DNA of 64,000 bases. It comes from JAHFDS01 sp964593795. Lineage in GTDB: Bacteria > Myxococcota_A > Polyangia > JAHFDS01. Within the stretch, counting starts at the first letter, position 1; every line of letters starts with the position of its first letter. The notes beneath the pieces were generated by a model. It saw only the letters and a program-made list of their open reading frames with translations, was not told the DNA's origin and did no database searches. Below are positions 29,547 to 54,922 of this stretch, one piece after another. The stretch lies in the NCBI GenBank assembly GCA_964593795.1, contig CAZQJC010000033.1:11637-75636 (forward strand). The letters are read 5' to 3'. A program made the translations under genes and the position numbers.

Positions 29547-30260
29547 TCAGAGCGGAGGTCGGCCCGCGCGGACGGGCCAGGGGACCTCGACCTCCTCGCG
29601 GATCACCCAGCGGTCCTTCACGCGCTCCGAGGAGACGCGCACGACGAGATCCGAGAAGCTCCGCGCCCACACCTGCTTCTCCTGGGGCAACGCCTGCGGG
29701 ACCTCGGGGGGACCCTGCAGGGCGCCGAAGCGCGCGCGCATCCACTCGACGCTCGCGAGAAGGTCGCTCCGCGCGTCGGCCGCGGCCTCGTGGGCCCGCG
29801 CGAACGACGCGTGCCGCAGCGCGTGCCTCGGGCTGTCGAACGCGAACAGGAGCTCGCCGCCCGTGGGCGGCCGCGGGCGGTCGCGCGGCGGTTGCCGCAC
29901 GTGGCAGCGCCAGACCACGCGCGGGCTGCGCTCGCCAGGGCTCGCGAGCACCCACGACGCCGTCGCGATCGCGTCGAGCTCGCCGGCGGGCCGCGGTGCG
30001 GGCTTCGCGCCGCCCACGCCGCACTGGGCCTGCAGGGCCTTGGCGATCGTCTGCACGTCGGGCAAGTGCGAGGCGCCGACGCGGACGCCGAGCGCTGCGA
30101 TATCCGGGGCGCGGCCCTCCGCGGCCGGCTCCACGAAGGCCGGCAGGAGCGCCGCCGTGGTCGTCGAGACGCGGGACCGGTAGTAGCCGCCGACGCCTAG
30201 GGTCGCGGCGAGCGCGACGACGAGCCCGACGACGACGGCGCGTCCGCTCGTGCGTGCCAT
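29547..30260 (-). CDS. Membrane-anchored hypothetical protein
   Basis: A 237-residue protein with a single N-terminal hydrophobic helix (~8-26; AVVVGLVVALAATLGVGGYY) followed by a soluble domain outside the membrane. The domain has two Cys (AQCGV and WRCHV) and is rich in Arg and Pro. No family was recognised. Its ATG overlaps the mogA stop by one base (TGATG), so it is translated together with mogA, but no link to molybdopterin is apparent. Confidence 0.7.
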   Translation of the reverse strand: MARTSGRAVVVGLVVALAATLGVGGYYRSRVSTTTAALLPAFVEPAAEGRAPDIAALGVRVGASHLPDVQTIAKALQAQCGVGGAKPAPRPAGELDAIATASWVLASPGERSPRVVWRCHVRQPPRDRPRPPTGGELLFAFDSPRHALRHASFARAHEAAADARSDLLASVEWMRARFGALQGPPEVPQALPQEKQVWARSFSDLVVRVSSERVKDRWVIREEVEVPWPVRAGRPPL

Positions 30261-30799
30261 CAGGCCGACTTGGGCCGGAAGACCTGGACGTGCTCGGCGT
30301 TGCCCTCGATGCGCGGGCCGCCGATGAGATCGATGCAGTAGGGGATCGCGGGGAACACCGCCTCGAGGCAGGTGCGGATCGAGGCCGGCTTGCCGGGCAG
30401 GTTCACGAGCAGCGCCTTGCCGCGGATGCCGGCGGTCTGCCTCGAGAGGATCGCGGTCGGCACCTGCCGCAGCGACACCTGCCGCATGAGCTCGCCGAAG
30501 CCGGGCATCATCTTGTCGCACACCGCGGTGGTCGCCTCGGGCGTGACGTCGCGTGGCGCCGGCCCCGTGCCGCCCGTCGTGACCACCAGGCAGCACCCCT
30601 CGACGTCGACGAGGTGCACGAGGCCCGCCTCGATCTGCGCGCGCTCGTCCGGCACCAGGCGATAGACGGCCTGCCACTCGGACGCGACGAAGAGCCCGAG
30701 GGTCTCCTCGATGGCCTTGCCGGAGGCGTCTGCATACACGCCGGCGCTCGCGCGATCCGACGCGGTGAGGATTCCGATGCGTGCGATGGAGGAAGCCAT
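30260..30799 (-). CDS. mogA: Molybdopterin adenylyltransferase
   Basis: A 179-residue MoaB/Mog-fold protein that adenylates molybdopterin before metal insertion. The signatures are VVTTGGTGPAPRDVTPEAT (~73-91), MMPGFGELMR and LVNLPGKPASI. The length and the PAPRD form agree with MogA better than with MoaB, though the two are close. No other moa/moe gene is in the window. It lies 31 bp downstream of rplX on the same strand. Confidence 0.9.
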   Translation of the reverse strand: MASSIARIGILTASDRASAGVYADASGKAIEETLGLFVASEWQAVYRLVPDERAQIEAGLVHLVDVEGCCLVVTTGGTGPAPRDVTPEATTAVCDKMMPGFGELMRQVSLRQVPTAILSRQTAGIRGKALLVNLPGKPASIRTCLEAVFPAIPYCIDLIGGPRIEGNAEHVQVFRPKSA

Positions 30800-30830
30800 G
30801 ACGGCCCCGCTCTTGGGGGTGCGACGAGCG

Positions 30831-31157
30831 CTAGCTGCGCGCGGTGGCGGGGATCTCGGCGCCGGTCTTGCGGCCGATGCGGATGGTGCCCGCCTCGGTG
30901 ACCTTCTTGCCGACGCGCGTGGGCTTGCCGCTCGACGGATCGATCGGCATCACGTTGGAGACGTGGATCGGCGCCTCCATCGAGACGATGCCGCCACCCT
31001 GACCCTGCTGGTTCGGCTTCTTGTGCTTCTTGACCATGTTGAGGCCGCGCACGACGACGCGGTCGGTCTTGAGCAGGATGCGAAGGACCTCGCCGCGCTT
31101 GCCGCGCTCCTTGCCCGCAACGACCTCGACCTGATCACCCACTCGAATGCGTGCCAT
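30831..31157 (-). CDS. rplX: 50S ribosomal protein L24
   Basis: A 108-residue L24. The KOW motif IRVGDQVEVVAGKERGKRGE opens the protein and GLNMVKKHKKPNQQGQGG is the rRNA-binding loop, with the usual VMPIDPSSGKPTRVG strand. L24 initiates 50S assembly. Normally rplX lies in the S10/spc ribosomal cluster; here it follows rpmG by two bases, away from any other ribosomal gene. Whether it is a second copy cannot be told from this window. Confidence 0.95.
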   Translation of the reverse strand: MARIRVGDQVEVVAGKERGKRGEVLRILLKTDRVVVRGLNMVKKHKKPNQQGQGGGIVSMEAPIHVSNVMPIDPSSGKPTRVGKKVTEAGTIRIGRKTGAEIPATARS

Positions 31158-31159
31158 GG

Positions 31160-31321
31160 CTACTTCGCTTCCTTGAAGAGGACGTGCTTGCGCGCGACCG
31201 GATCGTACTTCTTGAACTCCAGCCGGTCCGGCGTGGTCCGCTTGTTCTTGGTCGTCGAGTAGAAATAGCCGGTGTCCGCGGTGGACACGAGCTTGATGAT
31301 GACGCGAGTCGCTTTGGCCAT
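31160..31321 (-). CDS. rpmG: 50S ribosomal protein L33 (zinc-free form)
   Basis: A 53-residue L33: the N-terminus MAKATRVIIKLVSTADTGYF and tail KKYDPVARKHVLFKEAK are diagnostic. No CxxC pair is present, so it is the zinc-independent form. GAGG is well placed before the ATG at 31321. It is the first gene of a two-gene unit with rplX and has its own candidate promoter and a leader hairpin. Confidence 0.95.
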   Translation of the reverse strand: MAKATRVIIKLVSTADTGYFYSTTKNKRTTPDRLEFKKYDPVARKHVLFKEAK

Positions 31322-31339
31322 GGTGTTCCTCTGAGTGCC

Positions 31340-31355
31340 TGGGCTTACGAGCCCA
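31340..31355. promoter_or_regulatory. Leader hairpin upstream of rpmG
   Basis: TGGGCT-TACG-AGCCCA is a perfect six-base-pair stem with a tetraloop in the predicted rpmG 5' leader. It might serve autoregulation or RNA stability. Confidence 0.35.
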
Positions 31356-31367
31356 AAGGGAACGAGC

Positions 31368-31395
31368 AAGTAACATGGCCGGAAGGCCTGATCAA
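31368..31395 (-). promoter_or_regulatory. Candidate promoter of rpmG-rplX
   Basis: On the minus strand TTGATC (31390-31395) and TTACTT (31368-31373) are 16 bases apart. The same TTACTT -10 occurs at the histone-like gene promoter. Confidence 0.4.
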
Positions 31396-31487
31396 GGGGA
31401 AATCCACCGTCGTGGGCCGCGGGGGGCGACGGATCGCGGACGAGCACGAGCACGAGCACCATGCCCGGAATCCGGAGACTCCTCCTC

Positions 31488-31620
31488 AGGCGAGCGAAGC
31501 GAGCCGCAAGGCCGTAGCGAGCGCAGCGAGCGAAGACGCAGGGAGGGGGGCCCAGATGGGCTTCGCCCATCTGGGGGAGGGGCGGCGCGCCCCTCCTGGT
31601 GGGCGCCCTCGAGGCGCCCA
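31488..31620. repeat. Cluster of GC-rich hairpins (probable terminator or REP-like DNA)
   Basis: Three perfect hairpins follow one another: 31550-31574 (CCCAGATGGGC-TTC-GCCCATCTGGG), 31576-31594 (GAGGGGC arms) and 31598-31620 (GTGGGCGCC arms). Before them, 31488-31540 repeats GCGAGCGAAGCGAGC-like words. They begin eight bases after the stop of the leftward 78-residue gene, so they probably end its transcription. The 31322-31627 stretch holds nothing else apart from the rpmG leader and promoter. Confidence 0.55.
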
Positions 31621-31627
31621 CACGCAA

Positions 31628-31864
31628 CTAGAGCGCCAGCGGGCGCGTCGGGCTCTCGTCGTCGCCGATGAGCTGGTGATAGGCGCGCCAGCAGTCGAGG
31701 CACCTGTACATCCGCGCACGGGCGTCCTCGGTGCGAAGGGTCTGGAACGTCACCTGCCCGAGCGTCGTGCCGCGCCCCGATCCCTGCGGGTTGAGGTCGC
31801 GGGCGACGTCGGCGAGCTTCCCGAGCTCGCGCAGGTAGCTGGTCATGTGCTCCAGGCAGGCCAT
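31628..31864 (-). CDS. Small conserved-looking hypothetical protein
   Basis: A 78-residue protein with a good ribosome binding site (GGGAGGGTGCG before the ATG). It contains a single CxxC (MYRCLDCWRAYHQLIG) and a helical N-terminus (MACLEHMTSYLRELGKLADV). No family was recognised. It lies 58 bp downstream of the lone receiver gene on the same strand and could be the last member of that operon. Hairpins follow its stop. Confidence 0.6.
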   Translation of the reverse strand: MACLEHMTSYLRELGKLADVARDLNPQGSGRGTTLGQVTFQTLRTEDARARMYRCLDCWRAYHQLIGDDESPTRPLAL

Positions 31865-31922
31865 CGCACCCTCCCCGGGGCAGGGGATGCACGATTGACG
31901 CCCGGCGATGGGGCTCGTGATT

Positions 31923-32351
31923 TCAGCGGCTTGATGCCGCGCGCAGGTCGACCTGCGGGGAGGTGTCCGCTGCGAGCAGGGCGAGCTGGTCCAGGGCGGC
32001 GTCGATCTCGCACATCTCGAAGGGCTTCCTGAGGCGCCGGTTCGGCAGGGCGTCGAGCGCGGCGCGGAGCTGCGCCCCGACCACGCCCCCGGTCATGAAC
32101 ACGAAGCGCTCCCCGAGCTCGGCCCACGAGGCCCGCACCCTCGCGTGCAGCTCGACCCCGGACATGCCGGGCAGATCTACGTCGCAGAGCACCGCCCAGA
32201 AGCGCCCGCCGGCCTCCATCGCGGACAGCGCGTCCTCGGCGGAGGTGACCATGACGACCTGCCGACCGTGGGCCCGCAGCCACGTGGCGATGGCCTCTCC
32301 GAGCAGGCGCTCGTCGTCGACCACGAGCACGGTGCGCGGCGCGTCATTCAT
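31923..32351 (-). CDS. Stand-alone response-regulator receiver protein
   Basis: A 142-residue CheY-like receiver. The acidic pair is Asp12-Asp13 (VVDDE), the phosphoacceptor is Asp57 (CDVDLPGMSG), the switch Thr is in FVFMTGG, and the Lys is in RLRKPFE. There is no output domain, so it acts by protein contact. Its start lies inside the end of the OmpA-family gene (8-nt overlap), so it is translated with the giant-protein operon. It could report on envelope or adhesin state or relay a phosphate to another protein. Confidence 0.9.
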   Translation of the reverse strand: MNDAPRTVLVVDDERLLGEAIATWLRAHGRQVVMVTSAEDALSAMEAGGRFWAVLCDVDLPGMSGVELHARVRASWAELGERFVFMTGGVVGAQLRAALDALPNRRLRKPFEMCEIDAALDQLALLAADTSPQVDLRAASSR

Positions 32352-34034
32352 TGAGCGCCCCCTCGAGGATGGTGAACTCGACGCGGCGGTTGCGATCGCG
32401 GCCCGTCTCAGAGGCGTTGTCGTCGATCGGGCGGTCGGGGCCGTAGCCCTTGGCGACGAGCCGCTCGGCGGCGATGCCGTGCTCGACGAGGTAGCGCACG
32501 ACGGACTCGGCGCGCTGCTGCGAGAGCACGCGGTTCTTCCTCGCCTTGCCGCGGCTGTCCGTGTGGCCCTCGACGCGCACCAGCTTGATGTGCCCGTTCT
32601 CCTTCATCACCTTCACCACCTGGTCCACGATGTGGAAGGACTCGGGGCGGATGACCGCCTTGTTGGTCTCGAACTCGATCTTGCCGATGATCTCGATCTT
32701 CTTCCTGGGCGGCGGCGGCGGCGGCGGCGGCGGCGGACAGCCGTCGAGCTCGCGCACGCCCGGCACGTCCGGGCACTTGTCGAGCCGGTCCACGATGCCG
32801 TCCTTGTCGCGATCGGTATCCGGGCAGCCGCCGTTTTCCTTCGGCCCCGGCTCGTTCGGGCACCTGTCCTGCGTGTCCGGGATGCCGTCCTTGTCGTTGT
32901 CCGGATCGGGGCAGCCGTCGGCGTCCTCGAAGCCGTCCTTGTCCTCCGGGTTGTTCGGACACTTGTCGGCGACGTCGGGGATGCCGTCCTTGTCGTTGTC
33001 CGGATCGGGGCAGCCCTCCAGGTCCTCGAAGCTGTCCTTGTCCTCCGGATCGTCGGGGCACTTGTCCTCGTCGTCCGGGATGCCGTCCTTGTCGCGATCT
33101 CGCGTCTCGAAGATCGGCCGCACGCCGGCGAGCAGGCGCCAGTCGGGCGTGGCGAACCCGTCGCGCAGGCCCTCGCCCACCGACGCGAACACCGTCGCCT
33201 TCTTGAAGTTGTAGGCGAGGTACGTCTGGCCCTCGACCGAGATGACGTTCGACTTCTCGTAGAAGCGCGAGGCGGACGTCGCCGAGAGCAGCGCAGCGCC
33301 GATCTCGAACGGCGGGAGGTTGAAGGCGTCGAGCCGCAGCGCGGCGCCGCCACGCGCCTCGAACTCGTCGTCCACCCGGATGTCGAGCAGCGTCGTGTCC
33401 TTGCGCCAGCGGTATGCCAGGTTCGCCCCGATGCGCAGGCCGATCTTGTCGAAGGTGCGCGAGACCGCGACGCCCGGCACCCAGGTCGGCTGCGCCTCGT
33501 CGAGGTACGCGGACGACTTGCCCGTCGGGATCGAGATCGTCCCGAGGAGCGCGAGCTCGAAGCCCACCTGGTCCTGCCGGAGGAGCTGGATCTTCGGCAC
33601 GATGCGCAGGTCGCCCACGCCGGCCGACTGCAGCTTGCTCAGGGTTCCCACGCCCTGGATCGTCTGATCGCGCGTCTGGTGCAGGACGATCGGCAGGTCC
33701 GCGCCCACGCGCAGCCACGAGAAGATCGTGTAGGAGCCGCCGAGGTTGATGTCCATGCGCTCGCCGACCAGCGAGCCGAGGCGCTGCTCGCCCATGCGCA
33801 CGACGAGCGGGTCGTTCACCCACTCGCCCCAGAAGAGGAGGCTCCAGTCGCCCGGCTGGCCGGCGCGGGCCGACTCGACGTCGAGGATGCCGTGCGAATC
33901 GGTCGAGATGCGCATGCGATCGAGCGGGAACTTCTGCGGCTCCGAGATCGCCTGCGCCGATGCCGTGCTGATCTGTCCTGTCGTGCCGAGCTGGAAGAAC
34001 GCTGCTGCAACCGCTGCAACTGCGAGTCGTCGAA

Positions 34035-34038
<4 letters not shown>
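32344..34038 (-). CDS. OmpA-family outer-membrane protein with TSP3 calcium repeats
   Basis: A 564-residue protein. A signal peptide (IRRLAVAAVAAAFF to ~25, cleaved near ASAQ), a beta-barrel-like part (~40-310), four Asp-rich thrombospondin type-3 repeats (~312-425; DKDGIPDDEDKCPDD type), a ten-residue poly-Pro hinge, and a C-terminal OmpA domain (~445-564) with EGHTDSRGKARKNRVLSQQR, whose Asp and Arg bind peptidoglycan. The start is TTG 34038, forming TTGA with the stop of the giant gene; GGAGG lies just upstream. Its TSP3 repeats match those of the giant protein, suggesting a shared calcium-dependent surface assembly. Confidence 0.9.
32707..32736. repeat. Trinucleotide (GGC)10 tract encoding a poly-Pro hinge
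   Basis: Ten consecutive GGC units (CCG/CCC-type codons on the coding strand) encode the Pro hinge between TSP3 repeats and the OmpA domain. Slippage could vary hinge length without breaking the frame. Confidence 0.8.
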
Positions 34039-51825
<17,787 letters not shown>

Positions 51826-51836
<11 letters not shown>

Positions 51837-52551
51837 GGCCAGCCTCCGCGGCGATCGCCGCCGGCGACGCAGGTCGCTCCGGATCGGTGGCGAAAGGGAA
51901 GGTCAGCTTCGCTTGCAGCGTGAAGGTGCTGCCGAGGACGGGCTCCGATCCGCCGCCGAACGCGGTGCGCCAGTCGTCGCTCGAGAGCGCCTGCTTGACC
52001 TCGACCGTGAGCGCATCCTTCGTCGCGCCCATCTCGGCCAGGAGGACCGCCTCATGCGCCCTGCCTCCGAGTCTCAGCTCGCCCCGCATGCGGTAGCTCG
52101 CGCGGTTCTCCTTGGCTGGCTCGATCGAGCTCGTGGTGAACGTGGCCGTCGGGTGGTCCGCCACGGCGAAGTGCCCGCTGCCGGTGATCCGCTTGGTCAG
52201 GAGCCGGTCGTTCGTGACGGCGGATCCGAGCTCGATGCTGATGCGCAGCGACGAGGGCGCGGTGCCCCGCGCCTCGAGCTCGGCGGAGACGCGCTCGAAC
52301 GTCGTCAGGTTGACGCGCTTGCCCGAGCCGACGAGCGAGACGAAGCTCTGCTGGAAAGGAGCCGCCTGGTAGCGCCGCAACGGCGGGGGTGGTGCCTTGG
52401 CCTCGCCGCCGTGCTCGTGGGCACCCGGGGCGCGCTTCGAGGCTGCGGTCGATTCCGACAGGGCCCCCGGGCGATCGCTCGCCTCCCCCTCCTTCCGGCA
52501 CGACGCCCCGAAGATCAAGAGGGAGCCCAGGACAAGAGCACGGCATGGCAT
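51826..52551 (-). CDS. YceI-like lipoprotein
   Basis: A 241-residue lipoprotein (LLIFGASC, Cys ~18) with a charged spacer containing HEHGGE to ~60, then a YceI-type lipocalin-like beta-barrel: GSGHFAVADHPTATFTTSSI is the family signature, followed by MRGELRLGGRAHEAVLLAEM and a final strand LQAKLTFPF. YceI proteins bind polyisoprenoid lipids or amphiphiles in the periplasm. It is first in the presumed operon, ending 11 bases inside the giant-protein gene. A sigma-54-type promoter lies 16-31 bases upstream of its ATG, leaving a leader of only a few bases. Confidence 0.85.
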
Positions 52552-52838
52552 AGACTGCAGACGCTGAGCACGTCCCGTGCCGATTCTGCCATTCTATTAA
52601 TTTCAATAGCTTGTACTGCGTGCTTGCGATCCATCCTGAGTCAATTGCACCCAGATCGATCACTGCGGGCAACTATGGTGAGATGTATGACCTTCGTTGC
52701 ACGTGTAGTTGGGCCGCCACGAGGCGGCCTCCGGAAGTCGCGGGCTTGAGGGGGCGCGTGCGAGATGGTACCCGCGCCGGTCTGCCGGCATCAGCCCGGC
52801 TACCCAATCCACGGCGCCCTGGGTTAAGATGAACCAGG
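52552..52838. other. Divergent control region between YceI operon and two-component genes
   Basis: A 287-bp gap with an AT-rich core (52588-52620, ATTCTATTAATTTCAATAGC), unusual in this window. It holds the sigma-54 site at 52567-52582 and, at 52825-52830, TAAGAT eight bases before the kinase GTG. Activator binding sites for the NtrC-type regulator are expected in 52600-52800, but no clear dyad was identified. Confidence 0.5.
52567..52582 (-). promoter_or_regulatory. Sigma-54 (-24/-12) promoter candidate for the giant-protein operon
   Basis: The minus strand reads CGGCACGGGACGTGCT: GG, ten bases, GC, against the consensus TGGCACG-N4-TTGCW. All core positions match except T to C at the start and T to G in TTGC. 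The site is also an inverted repeat (GCACG-TCC-CGTGC). The predicted start is ~52556, five bases before the YceI ATG. Confidence 0.6.
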
Positions 52839-53462
52839 GTGAGTCAATACCATCGCAATCTGCCAGGCGTCGCTGCACACGAACTGAACGGTGCCCTGCA
52901 CGCCCTGGGCACGTTCCTCGAGCTCGCGGACGGCGCGAGTGATCCGCGACAGCTCCACGAGCACCTGCACATGGCCCGAGCCTGCGTTGCTCGGTGCCGC
53001 GAGATCTCCTCGACGATGCAGGCCTTCGAGCTCCTCGGTGGCCACGCAAGCGAGGTGGACCTGCGCCCCCTGTGCGCCGACGCGGCGCAGCGGCACCGCG
53101 CCGAGGTGGAGCTCCCGTCCGGACCGCTGCGCGCTCACACCGATGCCCAGACCCTGCAAGCGAGCCTCGATGCACTGCTCGTTCGCGCCCGCAGACAGTC
53201 GAGGACGCGAACGAGGCTGTCGCTGACCGCGACCGAGCGCGGCGTGCGCCTCGACGTCGAGGACGACGGGCCACCGCCTGTCCTGCCCCGCGGGGTCGAA
53301 GTAGATCCCTTCGCACCTGGCGCGCCTGCCGGCCTCGGCCGCGGCCTCGAGATGCTCCTCGCCCGGTCCTTCATCGAGCGTGGGGACGGCGCGCTGCGCG
53401 TCGGCGTGGGGCCGCTCGGCGGCGCGCGGGTCGTGCTCGATCTCCCCGGAATCGTGCGGTGA
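52839..53462 (+). CDS. Minimal histidine kinase without sensor domain
   Basis: A 207-residue protein from GTG 52839, the first start after an in-frame TGA. Residues ~8-65 form a dimerisation helix pair with the phospho-His candidate His14 (AAHELNGALHAL). Residues ~75-205 resemble a HATPase_c domain with VEDDGPPP as the G1 box and GLGRGLEMLLARSFIERG as the G2 region. The N-box Asn residues are not visible (LQASLDALLVRARR), so ATP binding may be weak. There is no transmembrane or input domain. The last four bases overlap the NtrC-type gene (GTGA), so they form a pair. It may act as a phosphotransfer or phosphatase partner rather than a true kinase. Confidence 0.8.
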   Translation: MSQYHRNLPGVAAHELNGALHALGTFLELADGASDPRQLHEHLHMARACVARCREISSTMQAFELLGGHASEVDLRPLCADAAQRHRAEVELPSGPLRAHTDAQTLQASLDALLVRARRQSRTRTRLSLTATERGVRLDVEDDGPPPVLPRGVEVDPFAPGAPAGLGRGLEMLLARSFIERGDGALRVGVGPLGGARVVLDLPGIVR

Positions 53463-54844
53463 CGCGCCCCACCATCCTCATCATCGACGACGATGATCTC
53501 GTCAACACCGCGACGAGCGCCCTGCTCGAGCCTGCGCACGAGGTCATCGTCGCGCGCGACGGGCCCGCTGCGCGCGCGGTCATCGATTCCAACGCGCACA
53601 TCGACGTGGCGCTCCTCGACGTGCGTCTGCCCGGCGAGGACGGCCTGTCACTGCTCAAGCACCTGCGCGCGTTGCGCCCGAGCTGCGAGTCGATCGTGAT
53701 CACGGGGCATGCGACGTTCCCGCTGGCGGTGGAGGCCATGCGCCTCGGGGCCTTCGACTTCCTCGCGAAGCCTGTGGCCGACCCGAGGGCGATCGAGCGT
53801 CGGGTCGCGGCCGCGATCGAGCGCAAGCGCCTCCGCGAGTCGAACGAGGCCCTCAAGCGGCGGCTCGACGCGATCGGCGACTCGCCCCAGCTGATCGGCG
53901 ACAGCGCGGGGATCCGTGGGCTGCGGGATCGCATCCGGCGCATCGCGCGCGGCAACGGCCCGGTGCTGGTGCTCGGCGAGACCGGCACGGGCAAGGAGCT
54001 GGTGGCGCGGTTGCTCCACTCGAGCTCGCCACGCACGGGGCGACCGTTCGTGGCGATCAACTGTGCGGCGCTGCCCGACACGCTCATCGACAGCGAGCTG
54101 TTCGGCCACGAGAAGGGCGCGTTCACGGGGGCCACGAGGCGCCACCCGGGCCTGTTCCAGGCGGCTCACGGCGGGACCCTGTTCCTCGACGAGGTCGGCG
54201 ATCTTCCGCTGCAGACGCAGGCGCGCCTGCTTCGTGCGCTGCAGGAGGGGGAGGTGCGCCCGGTCGGCGCGGTGGAGAGCGTGCGGGTGGACGTGCGCCT
54301 CATCGCGGCCACGAACGTCTCGGTCGAGGACGCCGTGCGCACGGGTCGCCTGCGCGAGGACCTGCTGCATCGCTTGCACACGTTTCGCATCGACGTGCCG
54401 CCGCTGCGCGAACGCGCGGAGGACGTGCCGCTCCTGGCGCAACACCTGCTTGAGCGCTACCAGGCGCGCGCCGGCGACGCGCCGAAACGATTCTCCGATG
54501 CCGCAATGCAGGCGCTGGCCGTCTACGCCTGGCCCGGCAACGTGCGCGAGCTCAAGAGCGCGGTGGAGCACGCCGCCACCCTGTGCGAGGCCGAGACCCT
54601 CGAGCCCGATCACCTGCCGGCGCCGGTGACCGCACGCTGGGTGATGCCCGAAGCGAGCGCCCCCATGCAGCCGTACCGCATGGCACGCGAGAAGTTCGAG
54701 CGCGGGTACCTCACGGAGCTGCTCGAGCTGACCCGGGGGAACCTCTCCAGCGCAGCGCGCGTGTCGGGGATCGACCGTCCCAACCTGCGCCGACTGCTCG
54801 GCCGCCACGGCTTGCGTCCGAGGCCCACCGACCCCCCGCGCTGA
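53459..54844 (+). CDS. NtrC-family sigma-54-dependent response regulator
   Basis: A 461-residue activator. Receiver ~1-120 with the acidic group at Asp10-13, phosphoacceptor Asp54 (LLDVRLPG), Thr82 and Lys104. AAA+ domain ~145-370 with Walker A GETGTGKE, the sigma-54-contact loop EKGAFTGA intact, Walker B GGTLFLDEVGD and the arginine-finger region. A Fis-type helix-turn-helix ends the protein (RGNLSSAARVSGIDRPNLRR). It should open sigma-54 promoters when phosphorylated. Its nearest predicted target is the divergent promoter at 52567-52582. Confidence 0.95.
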   Translation: MTRPTILIIDDDDLVNTATSALLEPAHEVIVARDGPAARAVIDSNAHIDVALLDVRLPGEDGLSLLKHLRALRPSCESIVITGHATFPLAVEAMRLGAFDFLAKPVADPRAIERRVAAAIERKRLRESNEALKRRLDAIGDSPQLIGDSAGIRGLRDRIRRIARGNGPVLVLGETGTGKELVARLLHSSSPRTGRPFVAINCAALPDTLIDSELFGHEKGAFTGATRRHPGLFQAAHGGTLFLDEVGDLPLQTQARLLRALQEGEVRPVGAVESVRVDVRLIAATNVSVEDAVRTGRLREDLLHRLHTFRIDVPPLRERAEDVPLLAQHLLERYQARAGDAPKRFSDAAMQALAVYAWPGNVRELKSAVEHAATLCEAETLEPDHLPAPVTARWVMPEASAPMQPYRMAREKFERGYLTELLELTRGNLSSAARVSGIDRPNLRRLLGRHGLRPRPTDPPR

Positions 54845-54910
54845 CGCTCCGATCCGCGCTCGTCGCGCCGTCGCGGCGCCGGGCGTCGAGGTCGCACACG
54901 GGTTTCGAGG

Positions 54911-54916
54911 TAGCCT
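54911..54916 (+). promoter_or_regulatory. Candidate -10 box (TAGCCT) of a leaderless mRNA
   Basis: TAGCCT ends six bases before the GTG at 54923. No Shine-Dalgarno is present. Confidence 0.35.
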
Positions 54917-54922
54917 CTGCTC

